From JACCXG01 sp963836735 (lineage in GTDB: Bacteria; Acidobacteriota; Vicinamibacteria; Vicinamibacterales; 2-12-FULL-66-21): a stretch of DNA of 64,000 nucleotides. Below the pieces are notes generated by a model, which did no database searches, was not told where the DNA came from, and saw nothing but the letters and a program-made list of their open reading frames with translations. Location of the stretch: assembly GCA_963836735.1 (NCBI GenBank), contig CAWIKP010000014.1, positions 46,675 to 110,674 on the forward strand. The letters are read 5' to 3'. The translations under genes and the position numbers were made by a program. Numbering within the stretch: position 1 is the first letter of the stretch; every line of letters begins with the position of its first letter. Of the stretch, positions 56,950 through 64,000 are shown one piece after another.

Positions 56950-59346
56950 ATGGAGCAGCTGAAACGGGACATCGCCTACGCGGTCCGCTCGCTCGCAGCG
57001 GCGAGAAAGTTCACCGCCATCGTCATTGCAACGCTGGCGCTCGGCCTCGGCGCGAACACCGCGGTGTTCAGTGTGCTCGAGGCCGTGGTGTTGCGGCCGC
57101 TGCCGTATCCCGAGCCGGACCGCCTCGTCCGCATATACCAGACAGTCGATGGGGACGACACCTACATGCCCGGACCGGCACTGGTTGCCTACCGCCACGG
57201 CAGCTCGGCGCTGGACATTGCCCCGACTTACACCTACAGCAGCGCGGGAGCGGACCTGACCGACCGCGCGCAGCCCGAGCGGGTCACCGCGCTGCTGGTA
57301 GGAGCCGACTACTTCCGCGTCCTCGGTGTGCAGCCGCTGGTCGGCCAGCCGTTCGCACGCAATGACGAGCGGGAGAACCCCGGTGTCGTTGTCGTGAGCG
57401 AGCGGATCTGGCGCGAATATCTCGGGGGGCAGCCGGACGCCATCGGCCGATCCCTCGCGGTGAACGGTATCCGTCACCAGGTGGTGGCGGTGCTGCCGGC
57501 GGGCTTCGCCGATCCGCTGGTCCCGGCAGTCGAGATCTGGATGCCGATCGACCTGCAGACAGCGTCGCACAATGCCTGGTACAACCACTACCTCAGTGCG
57601 ATCGGGCGGTTGCGGCCCGGGGCGACGTTGGAACAGGCGCAGGCGGAACTCGCGACGATCGCCGCACGCATCGCGCCGAACTACGGCGCCAGCAAACAGC
57701 GACGCTCGGCGCGGATCGCGCCGCTCCAGGCCGATACCGTCGGCACTTCGGGACGTCTCATGTGGCTGCTGCTCGGCGCGGTGGGTGTGCTGCTCGTTAT
57801 CGCGTGCGTCAACGTCGCAGCACTGATGCTGGCCCGCGGCGCGACCCGCGAACGGGAGCTGGCGGTGCGGGCGGCGCTTGGCGGCTCCCGATGGCAGCTC
57901 GCGCGGCAGCTGGTGATCGAGTGCCTGATGCTGGCGTTGAGCGGCAGCGCGGTCGGAGTGGTCGCGGCGCGGACGGTTGCGCACGCGCTCGTCGCCGCGG
58001 CGCCCGAGTACGTCGCGCGCACCGCGGCCGCGAGTGAATGGAACGTGCCGGTGTTTGCGTTCGGGTTCGTCGCGGCGCTTGTCGCCGGGCTCACCTTCGG
58101 CCTGGTTCCGGCGCTGCAGCACACCAGGCCGGACCTCGAACGCCTCCTGCGCGCCTCCGGCCGGAGTGCGAGCGACGGCCTTCGCCACGCGCGCCTCCGG
58201 CGCGCGCTCGTGGTGTGTCAGATTGCGCTCGCGGTGGTGCTCGTCACCGGGGCAGGGCTCCTGCTGCGCAGCTTCGAGCGGCTCGCGCGCAGCGATCTCC
58301 GGATGCAGGCGGCGGACGTTCTCACGTTCCAGGTCAACCTGCCGGCCGGGCGCTACGCTGAGCCCGAACGCCGCGCCGCATTCCACATGGCCTTTCAGCA
58401 GCGGCTGGCCGCGATCCCTGGTATTCGTGCTGCCGGCGCGGTCTCGCGCCTGCCGGTGACCGGCATGTATCACGACTGGAACGTCGGCCGGCCTGATCGG
58501 CAAGGCGACGTCCAGGCAAACCAGCGCGTAGTCGAAGGCGCGTTTTTCCACGCGCTGCAGATCTCCATCGTGCGGGGCCGTCCGTTCGTACCCGACGACG
58601 GCGCGCTGCCGCGGCGTGTGCTGATCAACGAACGCCTGGCGCGCACCCTGTTCCCCGGCGAGGATCCGGTCGGTCAGCCGCTGCGCGTCGCCGGCGGCGT
58701 CGCCGAGATTATCGGCATCGCCGCCGACGTTCCGGTCGATCCGCGCGTGCCGGCGCCGTCGATGGTCTACCACCTCCATCGACAGTTCGCGGCGAATCGC
58801 AACTGGGCGCTGGTGCAGGTCGTGTCTTCGAGCCGTCCGCAGGCCAGCCTACTCGCGGACGTACGCCAGGTGTTACGGCAAATCGATCCCGGACTCGTCG
58901 TACACGAACCGCGCCTGCTCGCTGACGTGATCGGAAGGGGATTCGCGCAGGAACGCTTCGCCACGCAGGTGGTCGCCGCGTATGCGGGACTGGCCCTCGC
59001 ACTCGCCGCCGTCGGCATTTACGGCGTGCTCAGCTACTCGGTGAGCCGGCGGCGTCGCGAGATGGGGATCCGTCTGGCTCTCGGGGCGCAGACCGCCTCC
59101 GTGCGCGGGCTGATCGTTCGCGAGGGCGCGACGCTGGCGATCACCGGCGTTGTCATCGGTCTCGCGGTCGCGTTCGGTGCGACCCGATCGCTCGGGGCCT
59201 GGCTCTATGGCGTCGGCGCAACCGATGCGCTGACGTTTACGGCCAGCGCCGGAGTGCTGCTGGTGGTCGCCGGCGCCGCCAGCTGGATTCCGGCGCGCGC
59301 CGCGACAAAAGTGGACCCGATTCACGCCCTCCGCGCCGAGGCCTAG
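56950..59346 (+). CDS. Orphan ABC permease of the ADOP type
   Basis: An intact 798-residue protein from ATG 56950 (EQLKRDIAYAVRSLAAARKF). The first MacB block contains TLALGLGANTAVFSVLEAVV; FtsX helices include LMWLLLGAVGVLLVIACVNV with ATRERELAVRAALGGS, and the second half ends ALALAAVGIYGVLSYSVS, RREMGIRLALGA and PARAATKVDPIHALRAEA. It lacks the N-terminal PadR-linked extension. No ATPase gene is adjacent. It is transcribed away from the sialidase-like gene. Confidence 0.9.
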   Translation: MEQLKRDIAYAVRSLAAARKFTAIVIATLALGLGANTAVFSVLEAVVLRPLPYPEPDRLVRIYQTVDGDDTYMPGPALVAYRHGSSALDIAPTYTYSSAGADLTDRAQPERVTALLVGADYFRVLGVQPLVGQPFARNDERENPGVVVVSERIWREYLGGQPDAIGRSLAVNGIRHQVVAVLPAGFADPLVPAVEIWMPIDLQTASHNAWYNHYLSAIGRLRPGATLEQAQAELATIAARIAPNYGASKQRRSARIAPLQADTVGTSGRLMWLLLGAVGVLLVIACVNVAALMLARGATRERELAVRAALGGSRWQLARQLVIECLMLALSGSAVGVVAARTVAHALVAAAPEYVARTAAASEWNVPVFAFGFVAALVAGLTFGLVPALQHTRPDLERLLRASGRSASDGLRHARLRRALVVCQIALAVVLVTGAGLLLRSFERLARSDLRMQAADVLTFQVNLPAGRYAEPERRAAFHMAFQQRLAAIPGIRAAGAVSRLPVTGMYHDWNVGRPDRQGDVQANQRVVEGAFFHALQISIVRGRPFVPDDGALPRRVLINERLARTLFPGEDPVGQPLRVAGGVAEIIGIAADVPVDPRVPAPSMVYHLHRQFAANRNWALVQVVSSSRPQASLLADVRQVLRQIDPGLVVHEPRLLADVIGRGFAQERFATQVVAAYAGLALALAAVGIYGVLSYSVSRRRREMGIRLALGAQTASVRGLIVREGATLAITGVVIGLAVAFGATRSLGAWLYGVGATDALTFTASAGVLLVVAGAASWIPARAATKVDPIHALRAEA

Positions 59347-59527
59347 CCCGGCGAAGCACGGCTTCTTTGACGTTTGTTGGCGATCTCCCGGAAGACGCGA
59401 GCGAGATTGTCGAATTGGCTGATCGGCGACCGACTATCCTTCAAGACCGGCCACTCGCGGGCTCACACGGGCTCTCGTCGAGACGCTCGCGGGAGAACGG
59501 CACTGCTGTGTCACTTGAGAGGAGATC

Positions 59528-59971
59528 ATGCCCAATTCTGTTCAGTTTCAACGGGTCCTGCGGACGACGCCGGCGCGGCTCTACCGGGCCTTCATCGATC
59601 CTGATGCCATGGTCAAGTGGCTGCCCCCGAACGGCTTCACCGGCAAAGTTCACCATATGGACGCACGAGCAGGCGGCACCTACAAGATGTCGTTCACCAA
59701 TTTCACCTCCGGCAAGAGCCACTCGTTTGGCGGCGAGTACCTCGAGCTCGTCCCGAACGAACGCCTTCGCTGGACCGACAGGTTCGACGATCCGAACCTG
59801 CCAGGCGAGATGACGGTCACCGTGAGCTTGAAGAAGGTCTCCGTCGGGACGGAGGTGAACATCGTGCAGGAAGGCATCCCTGATGTGATCCCGCCGGACG
59901 CCTGCACCCTCGGCTGGCAGGAGTCACTCACGCTGCTGGCGAAGCTCGTCGAGGCGGAGATCCCGGACTAG
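59528..59971 (+). CDS. SRPBCC domain protein
   Basis: An intact 147-residue AHSA1-type protein: VQFQRVLRTTPARLYRAFID, MVKWLPPNGFTGKVHHMDA, GGEYLELVPNERLRWTDRF and a C-terminal LGWQESLTLLAKLVEAEI. GAGAGGAG lies just upstream of the ATG. Such proteins bind hydrophobic ligands or co-regulate with ArsR proteins, but no regulator is adjacent here. It converges with the envelope operon. Confidence 0.85.
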   Translation: MPNSVQFQRVLRTTPARLYRAFIDPDAMVKWLPPNGFTGKVHHMDARAGGTYKMSFTNFTSGKSHSFGGEYLELVPNERLRWTDRFDDPNLPGEMTVTVSLKKVSVGTEVNIVQEGIPDVIPPDACTLGWQESLTLLAKLVEAEIPD

Positions 59972-59990
59972 GACGGGGCGTGCGTTGCAG

Positions 59991-60725
59991 CTATCCGCCG
60001 GGGCGCTCTCTCAGCAGCCGGGCGATTTCCCGGAAGGACTGGAATGACAACGCCGCCTGCGCAAGGTAGAAGGTGAGCGGGCGCGGGAAGACGGATGTGA
60101 AACTCGTGGTGACGGTGCGGGTGACTGCTTCATCGCCGTAGACATCCAGGATGTGGTGGAGCGTCTCGGCGCGTCGCTCGGCTCTGGTTCGGACCAGGCA
60201 GGTGACGAGCAGTGCTCGCACGTCGTCGGCACGTCGCCACACCATTGGGCGACTGGACTCATGAATGGTCTCGAAGTCGAACCAGTGGGCGACTCCAGCA
60301 TCGACGTCGACCATCACGTTCTCGGCCATGGCGTCACCATGCGTGAATCCACGGCGATGGAACTCGGCGAGCGCGGTGACCGATAGTTCGATGGCCCGCT
60401 TCCGGACCGACTCCTTCAGCGCTGGATTCTCCAGCACGGTCGCCAGCGTCTCTCCAGCGAGGCAAGGCAGGAGGAGCATCCCGTCCGCATCGATCCGGAT
60501 CGCCGTACCGCGAAGGGCCTGGTAGACCTGTCGCTCCCGCTCCTGCCAGTCGCGCTGCGGCAGAAAACGTACGCCGGTATGCAAGATGCGCATGAGCGCA
60601 CCCCCCAGCCAGAGCAGCAGAGGCGCGTAGAACAAGCGGTATTTGCGCGCCAGACGCTCTCCGTCCTGGTGGACGATGCGCGCCTTTGAGTACCTGGTGG
60701 ACCGAAGCAGCCGCCCCAGGGCCAA
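59991..60725 (-). CDS. Lipopolysaccharide-kinase-like protein
   Basis: An intact frame of 244 residues with a compact kinase fold: MLLLPCLAGETLATVLEN, then FHRRGFTHGDAMAENVMVD with the catalytic HGD loop (Asp and the following Asn), and VAHWFDFETIHES where the DFE replaces DFG. This pattern is seen in Kdo/WaaP/RIO-type kinases that phosphorylate lipopolysaccharide cores. The N-terminus is uncertain: a TTG at 60725 starts the continuous frame and an alternative GTG at 60765 lies in another frame. It is the last gene of the UppS operon, 68 bp after the fusion protein. Confidence 0.75.
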   Translation of the reverse strand: MALGRLLRSTRYSKARIVHQDGERLARKYRLFYAPLLLWLGGALMRILHTGVRFLPQRDWQERERQVYQALRGTAIRIDADGMLLLPCLAGETLATVLENPALKESVRKRAIELSVTALAEFHRRGFTHGDAMAENVMVDVDAGVAHWFDFETIHESSRPMVWRRADDVRALLVTCLVRTRAERRAETLHHILDVYGDEAVTRTVTTSFTSVFPRPLTFYLAQAALSFQSFREIARLLRERPGG

Positions 60726-60793
60726 ACACAGAAGAAAGTACGGTACGCTCCAGCTGGTCCCGCACAGGCTCTCTCAGTCCGCGGACCGCAGGA

Positions 60794-62221
60794 TCATCGA
60801 TCGCCCGTCTCGTGTCGAATGTGGTCGTAGGCGTTGGTGCGGGCCCAGACGAAGAGGACCACCGAGGCCCACTTCAGGAACGTTCGGAGGTAGCCGAACG
60901 GCTGGAGCTCCATTCGCCGGCTGGACGTGCGCGCGATGAGGCGTCGATCGTAGAGGAAGCGCTCACGGTGGTACCGGTAGGCGGCCCCGGTCAGCGGCCA
61001 CTCCTCGGCGATCGCCCAGGACGCGACGAACGGGCCGTAGGTCTCGAAGTGCGCCCGATCGCAGCTCATGAAGGCCGGCATCGACTTGGCCTTCGCCAGG
61101 GGCAGGTGTCGCGCCAGTCCCCAGAAGGTCCACCAGAGCCAGGCCCGGATCCCGGGCTCCCGGGAGGCGAGGCGATACAGCACCAGGCACCGCCCCTCAC
61201 CCTCGTGGAGCTCGAGGATGCGGTCGACGGCGTTCTCCGGAACGATGGTGTCCGCATCGACGAAGCAGAGGACGCGGCCGGAGCTGCCCGCGGCTCCGGC
61301 GTTGCGGGCCGCGGCGCCGGTTCCACCGACGCAGGAGATCAGTCGCACGCCGACGTCATCGGCGAGGACGCCCACGATGCTCGCGGTGGAGTCCTCGCTG
61401 CGATCGTCTGCCACGATGACCTCGAACGAGGTGTCGGGGAGCCACAACTGGTGGCGCGAGATGCCCGACGCTCGAGCGACACTCGCGAGAATGGCCTCCA
61501 GGACCTCGCCGATCAGCGCCTCCTCGTTTCGCGCCGGGATCACGAAGGAGAGACGAGTGTCACTCATCGCGCCTGCCAGCCGTAGCTCGGGGCTTTGCAA
61601 CCGAGCGGCGGCTGGCCCGAGGACCCAGCCGGCGACGACCAGCGCGCGGCCCGGCAGCAACGGCAGCTCGCTTCGTGATTGGATCCGCAGCCCCGCCGCC
61701 CTGACGTCCCGCTGAAGCGCGTCGGCGGTATAGAAGCGCCGGGGACGCATGGTGAACCGGGCCTTCGCGGGGACGTAGCCGAGGACCTTCGACACGTGGA
61801 AGCCCACCATGGTCCAGAGGAACTCACGGACGCGAAGCCACGCATAACCCAGGCGACTGGAATGAAGGGACTGCACCAGGATGATGGGTCCCCTGGTGAC
61901 CCGCGCCGCTTCCGCCAGAACACCGGCCGGGTCGGTCGGGTACGAAAGCATGAAGAAGAGGAGCGTGGCCGAGAACGCTTTCTCCTCGAACGGAAGGACA
62001 CCCTCGGCGATCAGCACCGGGGGTGGTCCCACGACATGAATGTCGCTCACGTCGGCGGTGACCACGTCGAGTCCCAGCTCCCGCTGCAGTCGCGCCGAGA
62101 GGTGACCGGTCCCCGAGCCGAGGTCCAGCACGCGTCCCTCGGCCGGCAGCCAGGCGCCCACGTGGTCCACCAGCTGGCGGGCTCGCCGTTCCATGACGGC
62201 GTCAACCAGCGACTTCAACAT
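60794..62221 (-). CDS. SAM methyltransferase fused to family 2 glycosyltransferase
   Basis: An intact protein of 475 residues from ATG 62221. Residues 1-225 form a class I methyltransferase with motif I RVLDLGSGTGHLSARL and a membrane-proximal helix (LLPGRALVVAGWVLG). Residues 235-475 form a GT-A glycosyltransferase: LSFVIPARNEEALIGEVLEA, FEVIVADDRSEDSTASIV and the DxD-like VLCFVDADTIVPENA, with a C-terminal hydrophobic stretch. Fusion of these activities suggests that they act on the same lipid-linked glycan. It overlaps the deacetylase-like gene by 20 bp. Confidence 0.85.
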   Translation of the reverse strand: MLKSLVDAVMERRARQLVDHVGAWLPAEGRVLDLGSGTGHLSARLQRELGLDVVTADVSDIHVVGPPPVLIAEGVLPFEEKAFSATLLFFMLSYPTDPAGVLAEAARVTRGPIILVQSLHSSRLGYAWLRVREFLWTMVGFHVSKVLGYVPAKARFTMRPRRFYTADALQRDVRAAGLRIQSRSELPLLPGRALVVAGWVLGPAAARLQSPELRLAGAMSDTRLSFVIPARNEEALIGEVLEAILASVARASGISRHQLWLPDTSFEVIVADDRSEDSTASIVGVLADDVGVRLISCVGGTGAAARNAGAAGSSGRVLCFVDADTIVPENAVDRILELHEGEGRCLVLYRLASREPGIRAWLWWTFWGLARHLPLAKAKSMPAFMSCDRAHFETYGPFVASWAIAEEWPLTGAAYRYHRERFLYDRRLIARTSSRRMELQPFGYLRTFLKWASVVLFVWARTNAYDHIRHETGDR

Positions 62222-62921
62222 CGCTCGCCTCGAGCAGCTGTGCGAGTGTGCTCGGTTCGTAACCAGTGTCGATGAGCGCCTTGGTGAGCCGGACGATCTT
62301 CGGCCAGAAACCCCGCTCCAGATCTCTGGGATGGACCGCCAGCGTCGGCACTCCGCGATCCAGGGACTGAGACAGCCACCCGAGACCATGACCCAGGTGT
62401 CCGAGCCAGCCCCAGCGACCACAGTCCCAGGTCCAGGTCGCCAGGCGCACCTTTCGGCCCGCCGATGATTCGAGCGAGAAAAAGCCGAGGACGTGATCCA
62501 GCCCCACGTCACTCACGCCGTCGAGGCGCACCTGCCCCCGCTGCCAGGCCGGTGCGAGGAAGCCCCGCGCCGGCGCGCCGAAGACCTCGGCGAAGACACG
62601 TTGTCCGCGCTCGAGCGTGCGGCGAGTTTCGTCGGGACCGAGACCGTTCATCTCGTCGCAGCGCCCGGCGATCAACGTGGCCGGTCCCCAGCCGCGCAGA
62701 CGTTGATGGAAGTAGCCGTGAAGGAGAAGCTCTTCGGAGCTCTCTCGCACCAGCCGGCAGTACTCGGGATGCGCGGCCAGCGGCCATTCGCCGTGCCAGT
62801 GAGGGACCACGCCGAAGGAGAAGCGACGCCCGAGAATTGGTGCGAGGTCGCGAATCATCACCCGGGTCTCACGGGCGTAGGCCGGCGTGGCGTCGTGGAG
62901 ACAGACATGAAACCGCCTCAT
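62202..62921 (-). CDS. DUF2334-type polysaccharide-deacetylase-like protein
   Basis: An intact 239-residue protein from ATG 62921. It starts RRFHVCLHDATPAYARET, with the Asp-containing first motif, then SSEELLLHGYFHQRL whose two histidines match the metal-binding HxxxH site of NodB-fold deacetylases, and GARGFLAPAWQ. It probably deacylates an N-acetylated sugar. The start overlaps the UppS stop (ATGA) and the end overlaps the fusion gene, so the four genes form a tight operon. Confidence 0.8.
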   Translation of the reverse strand: MRRFHVCLHDATPAYARETRVMIRDLAPILGRRFSFGVVPHWHGEWPLAAHPEYCRLVRESSEELLLHGYFHQRLRGWGPATLIAGRCDEMNGLGPDETRRTLERGQRVFAEVFGAPARGFLAPAWQRGQVRLDGVSDVGLDHVLGFFSLESSAGRKVRLATWTWDCGRWGWLGHLGHGLGWLSQSLDRGVPTLAVHPRDLERGFWPKIVRLTKALIDTGYEPSTLAQLLEASDVEVAG

Positions 62922-63676
62922 GGAACGGCCTTCAGGACTCCTCCGTATCGCCGATCTCGACCGGCAAACGACTGAACCGCAGCCGCGAGATCGGCCTCGC
63001 TGAAATCCGGCCACGGGACGTCGGTGAAGTAGAGCTCGGCGTAGGCCGACTCCCAGAGCAGGAAGTCACTCAAGCGCTGTTCTCCGCCGGTTCGAATCAG
63101 CAGATCCACGTCGCGCGTGCCGCTCGGTGCGTGGATGGTCTCACAGAGGGATCGCTCGAAGGCCTCGCGGGTCGGAGGTGTTCCTTTGGCGACACGGCCG
63201 GCCGCCGCCACCAGCGCATCGCGGGCCGAATAGTCGATCGCCACCCGGAGGTGGAGAGCGGTCCCTTCGCTCGTGCGCTCCTCGACGTGCGCGATGCTGC
63301 GTCTGAGGGAGCGGGGATCCGATCCCGGCGCCCGATGACGTTGAAGCGCACTCCTCTGGCGATCAGCGTTGGCGCACTCGGCGTCCAGGTACGTCTGCAA
63401 CAGAAGCATCAGGTTGTCGACTTCGCCGCGCGGACGCCGCCAGTTGTCGGAGGAGAACGCGTAGAGCGTAAGCGTGGTGATCCCGAACGCCGGCGCAGCC
63501 TCCACCGTGCGCCGGACCGCCGCCGCTCCGGCGACGTGGCCTTCTTCCCTGGGGCGACCGCGTGCCAGTGCCCAGCGGCCGTTGCCGTCCATGTTGATCG
63601 CCACATGGAATCGGTCCCGGCCCCGTTCCGGCTGCTCGGGATCCTGCCATCGCGAATCGAAGCTACTTGGTATCAC
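62918..63676 (-). CDS. uppS: Isoprenyl (undecaprenyl) diphosphate synthase, two compensating frameshifts
   Basis: About 252 residues from GTG 63676, with AGGAG ten bases upstream. The family motifs are clear: HVAINMDGNGRWALARGR (the catalytic Asp in MDGNGRW), TLTLYAFSSDNWRRP, LLQTYLDAECANA, and DLLIRTGGEQRLSDFLLWES with YAELYFTDVPWPDF. Between about 63375 and 63290 the frame shifts and returns (FNVIGRRDRIPAP is in the other frame). It makes the C55-type lipid carrier for cell-wall and glycan synthesis. As first gene of an envelope operon, it may be a second, specialised copy rather than the housekeeping enzyme. Confidence 0.85.
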   Translation of the reverse strand: MIPSSFDSRWQDPEQPERGRDRFHVAINMDGNGRWALARGRPREEGHVAGAAAVRRTVEAAPAFGITTLTLYAFSSDNWRRPRGEVDNLMLLLQTYLDAECANADRQRSALQRHRAPGSDPRSLRRSIAHVEERTSEGTALHLRVAIDYSARDALVAAAGRVAKGTPPTREAFERSLCETIHAPSGTRDVDLLIRTGGEQRLSDFLLWESAYAELYFTDVPWPDFSEADLAAAVQSFAGRDRRYGGVLKAVP

Positions 63677-63744
63677 AGCGCATCTCCTGCGATTTCGAAC
63701 GTGGCATTCCATCGCTCGCTGCAGGATCGGCGATCGGGCCGCCC

Positions 63745-63787
63745 GAGTCTTCAGCGTTCGGTGAGCATCGTGTGAGATGTTCGTGAG
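63745..63787 (-). promoter_or_regulatory. PhoB-like box: four 11-bp-phased CTCAC-type repeats
   Basis: On the minus strand, reading towards uppS, CTCAC, CTCAC, CTCAC and CTGAA are separated by six bases each and followed by GACTC; plus-strand starts are 63783, 63772, 63761 and 63750. Similarity to the 34.6 kb element continues for about 30 bp beyond GACTC (including CGAT and CTGCAG). It ends 68 bp before the uppS start. Confidence 0.7.
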
Positions 63788-63803
63788 ATTCTGTTCTAGA
63801 CCA

Positions 63804-64000
63804 CTAGCCTTCTCGGAGCACGGTGGCCGGGTCAAGCCGCCCGCGCGTCTGGCCGGCACCCACGCAGCCAGCACGCCTACGGCACCCGGTCCAGCCGCCG
63901 TTCCCGAGAACGTCATCGGATCACGTGGCTCCATCTGGAAGAGCAGGGGCGCGATGAACCGTGCCGCCCAGCAATACGTACTGGTCAAGCGGCGCACACA
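63804..64000 (-). CDS. Orphan ABC permease of the ADOP type, 3' end only
   Basis: The window edge cuts a minus-strand gene whose C-terminal fragment reads LLFQMEPRDPMTFSGTA, AVGVLAAWVPARRA and LDPATVLREG followed by TAG (63804-63806). This is the invariant end of the last FtsX cluster of ADOP permeases. Two indels lie near 63900 and 63845. The rest of the gene lies beyond the window. Confidence 0.75.

Noticed and set aside
56641..58779. 712-codon open frame antisense to the fourth permease
   Set aside because: Same reason: no motif, abundant Arg/His/Asp, and it covers parts of two real genes.
1..64000. tRNA or rRNA genes and complete insertion sequences
   Set aside because: No cloverleaf-like TTC-loop/anticodon arrangement, rRNA core sequence or transposase was recognised by eye; a covariance-model search would be needed to exclude tRNAs.

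Overview
The window is high-GC bacterial DNA that most resembles an Acidobacteriota chromosome, probably class Vicinamibacteria. This is inferred from four long MacB/FtsX-type permeases without an ATPase (the 'acidobacterial duplicated orphan permease', ADOP, type), one coupled to a PadR regulator, plus 3' pieces of two more; a VWFA protein of the acidobacterial TIGR03436 type; and CHRD, DUF1080, DUF4159, DUF2252 and PIG-L proteins. No rRNA, tRNA, CRISPR array or complete insertion sequence was seen.

Layout. 0-3.6 kb: metallophosphoesterase, a histidine kinase/response regulator pair and a sigma-54 activator. 3.9-19.6 kb: mostly small accessory and secreted genes (DUF4159, two DUF2252, M14 carboxypeptidase, VWFA, DinB and SRPBCC proteins, AraC and ArsR regulators, CHRD, two esterases, NmrA-like reductase, Phd/PIN toxin-antitoxin, DUF1080, a truncated pair). 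Nearly every gene here is broken by one-base indels, many in homopolymers, which looks more like sequencing error than decay. 19.8-32 kb: signalling block with an unusual kinase divergent from an uncharacterised winged-helix protein, an amino-acid permease, two hybrid kinases and a receiver-ATPase protein. 32-38 kb: DHFR-like reductase, B12-type radical SAM enzyme with YjbQ, a membrane-bound winged-helix regulator and a TAXI-type binding protein. 38-47 kb: three orphan permeases. 47-55 kb: FkbM methyltransferase, GT-C membrane transferase, GMC oxidoreductase pair, CBM9 protein, GDSL hydrolase, GreB. 55-59 kb: remnants, sialidase-like protein, a fourth permease. 60-63.7 kb: an envelope operon (UppS, DUF2334 deacetylase-like, methyltransferase-GT2 fusion, lipopolysaccharide-kinase-like protein), followed at the edge by the 3' end of another orphan permease.

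The most interesting signal is regulatory. Two operons 29 kb apart, YjbQ/radical SAM and the UppS envelope operon, carry nearly the same upstream element: four pentamers related to CTCAC spaced exactly 11 bp apart and followed by GACTC. This is the geometry bound by PhoB/OmpR-type winged helices, and a membrane-anchored regulator of that DNA-binding class is encoded next to one copy. A second recurring theme is a set of 3'-end hairpins made of near-tandem 7-9 bp words, the largest being a 185-bp inverted repeat.
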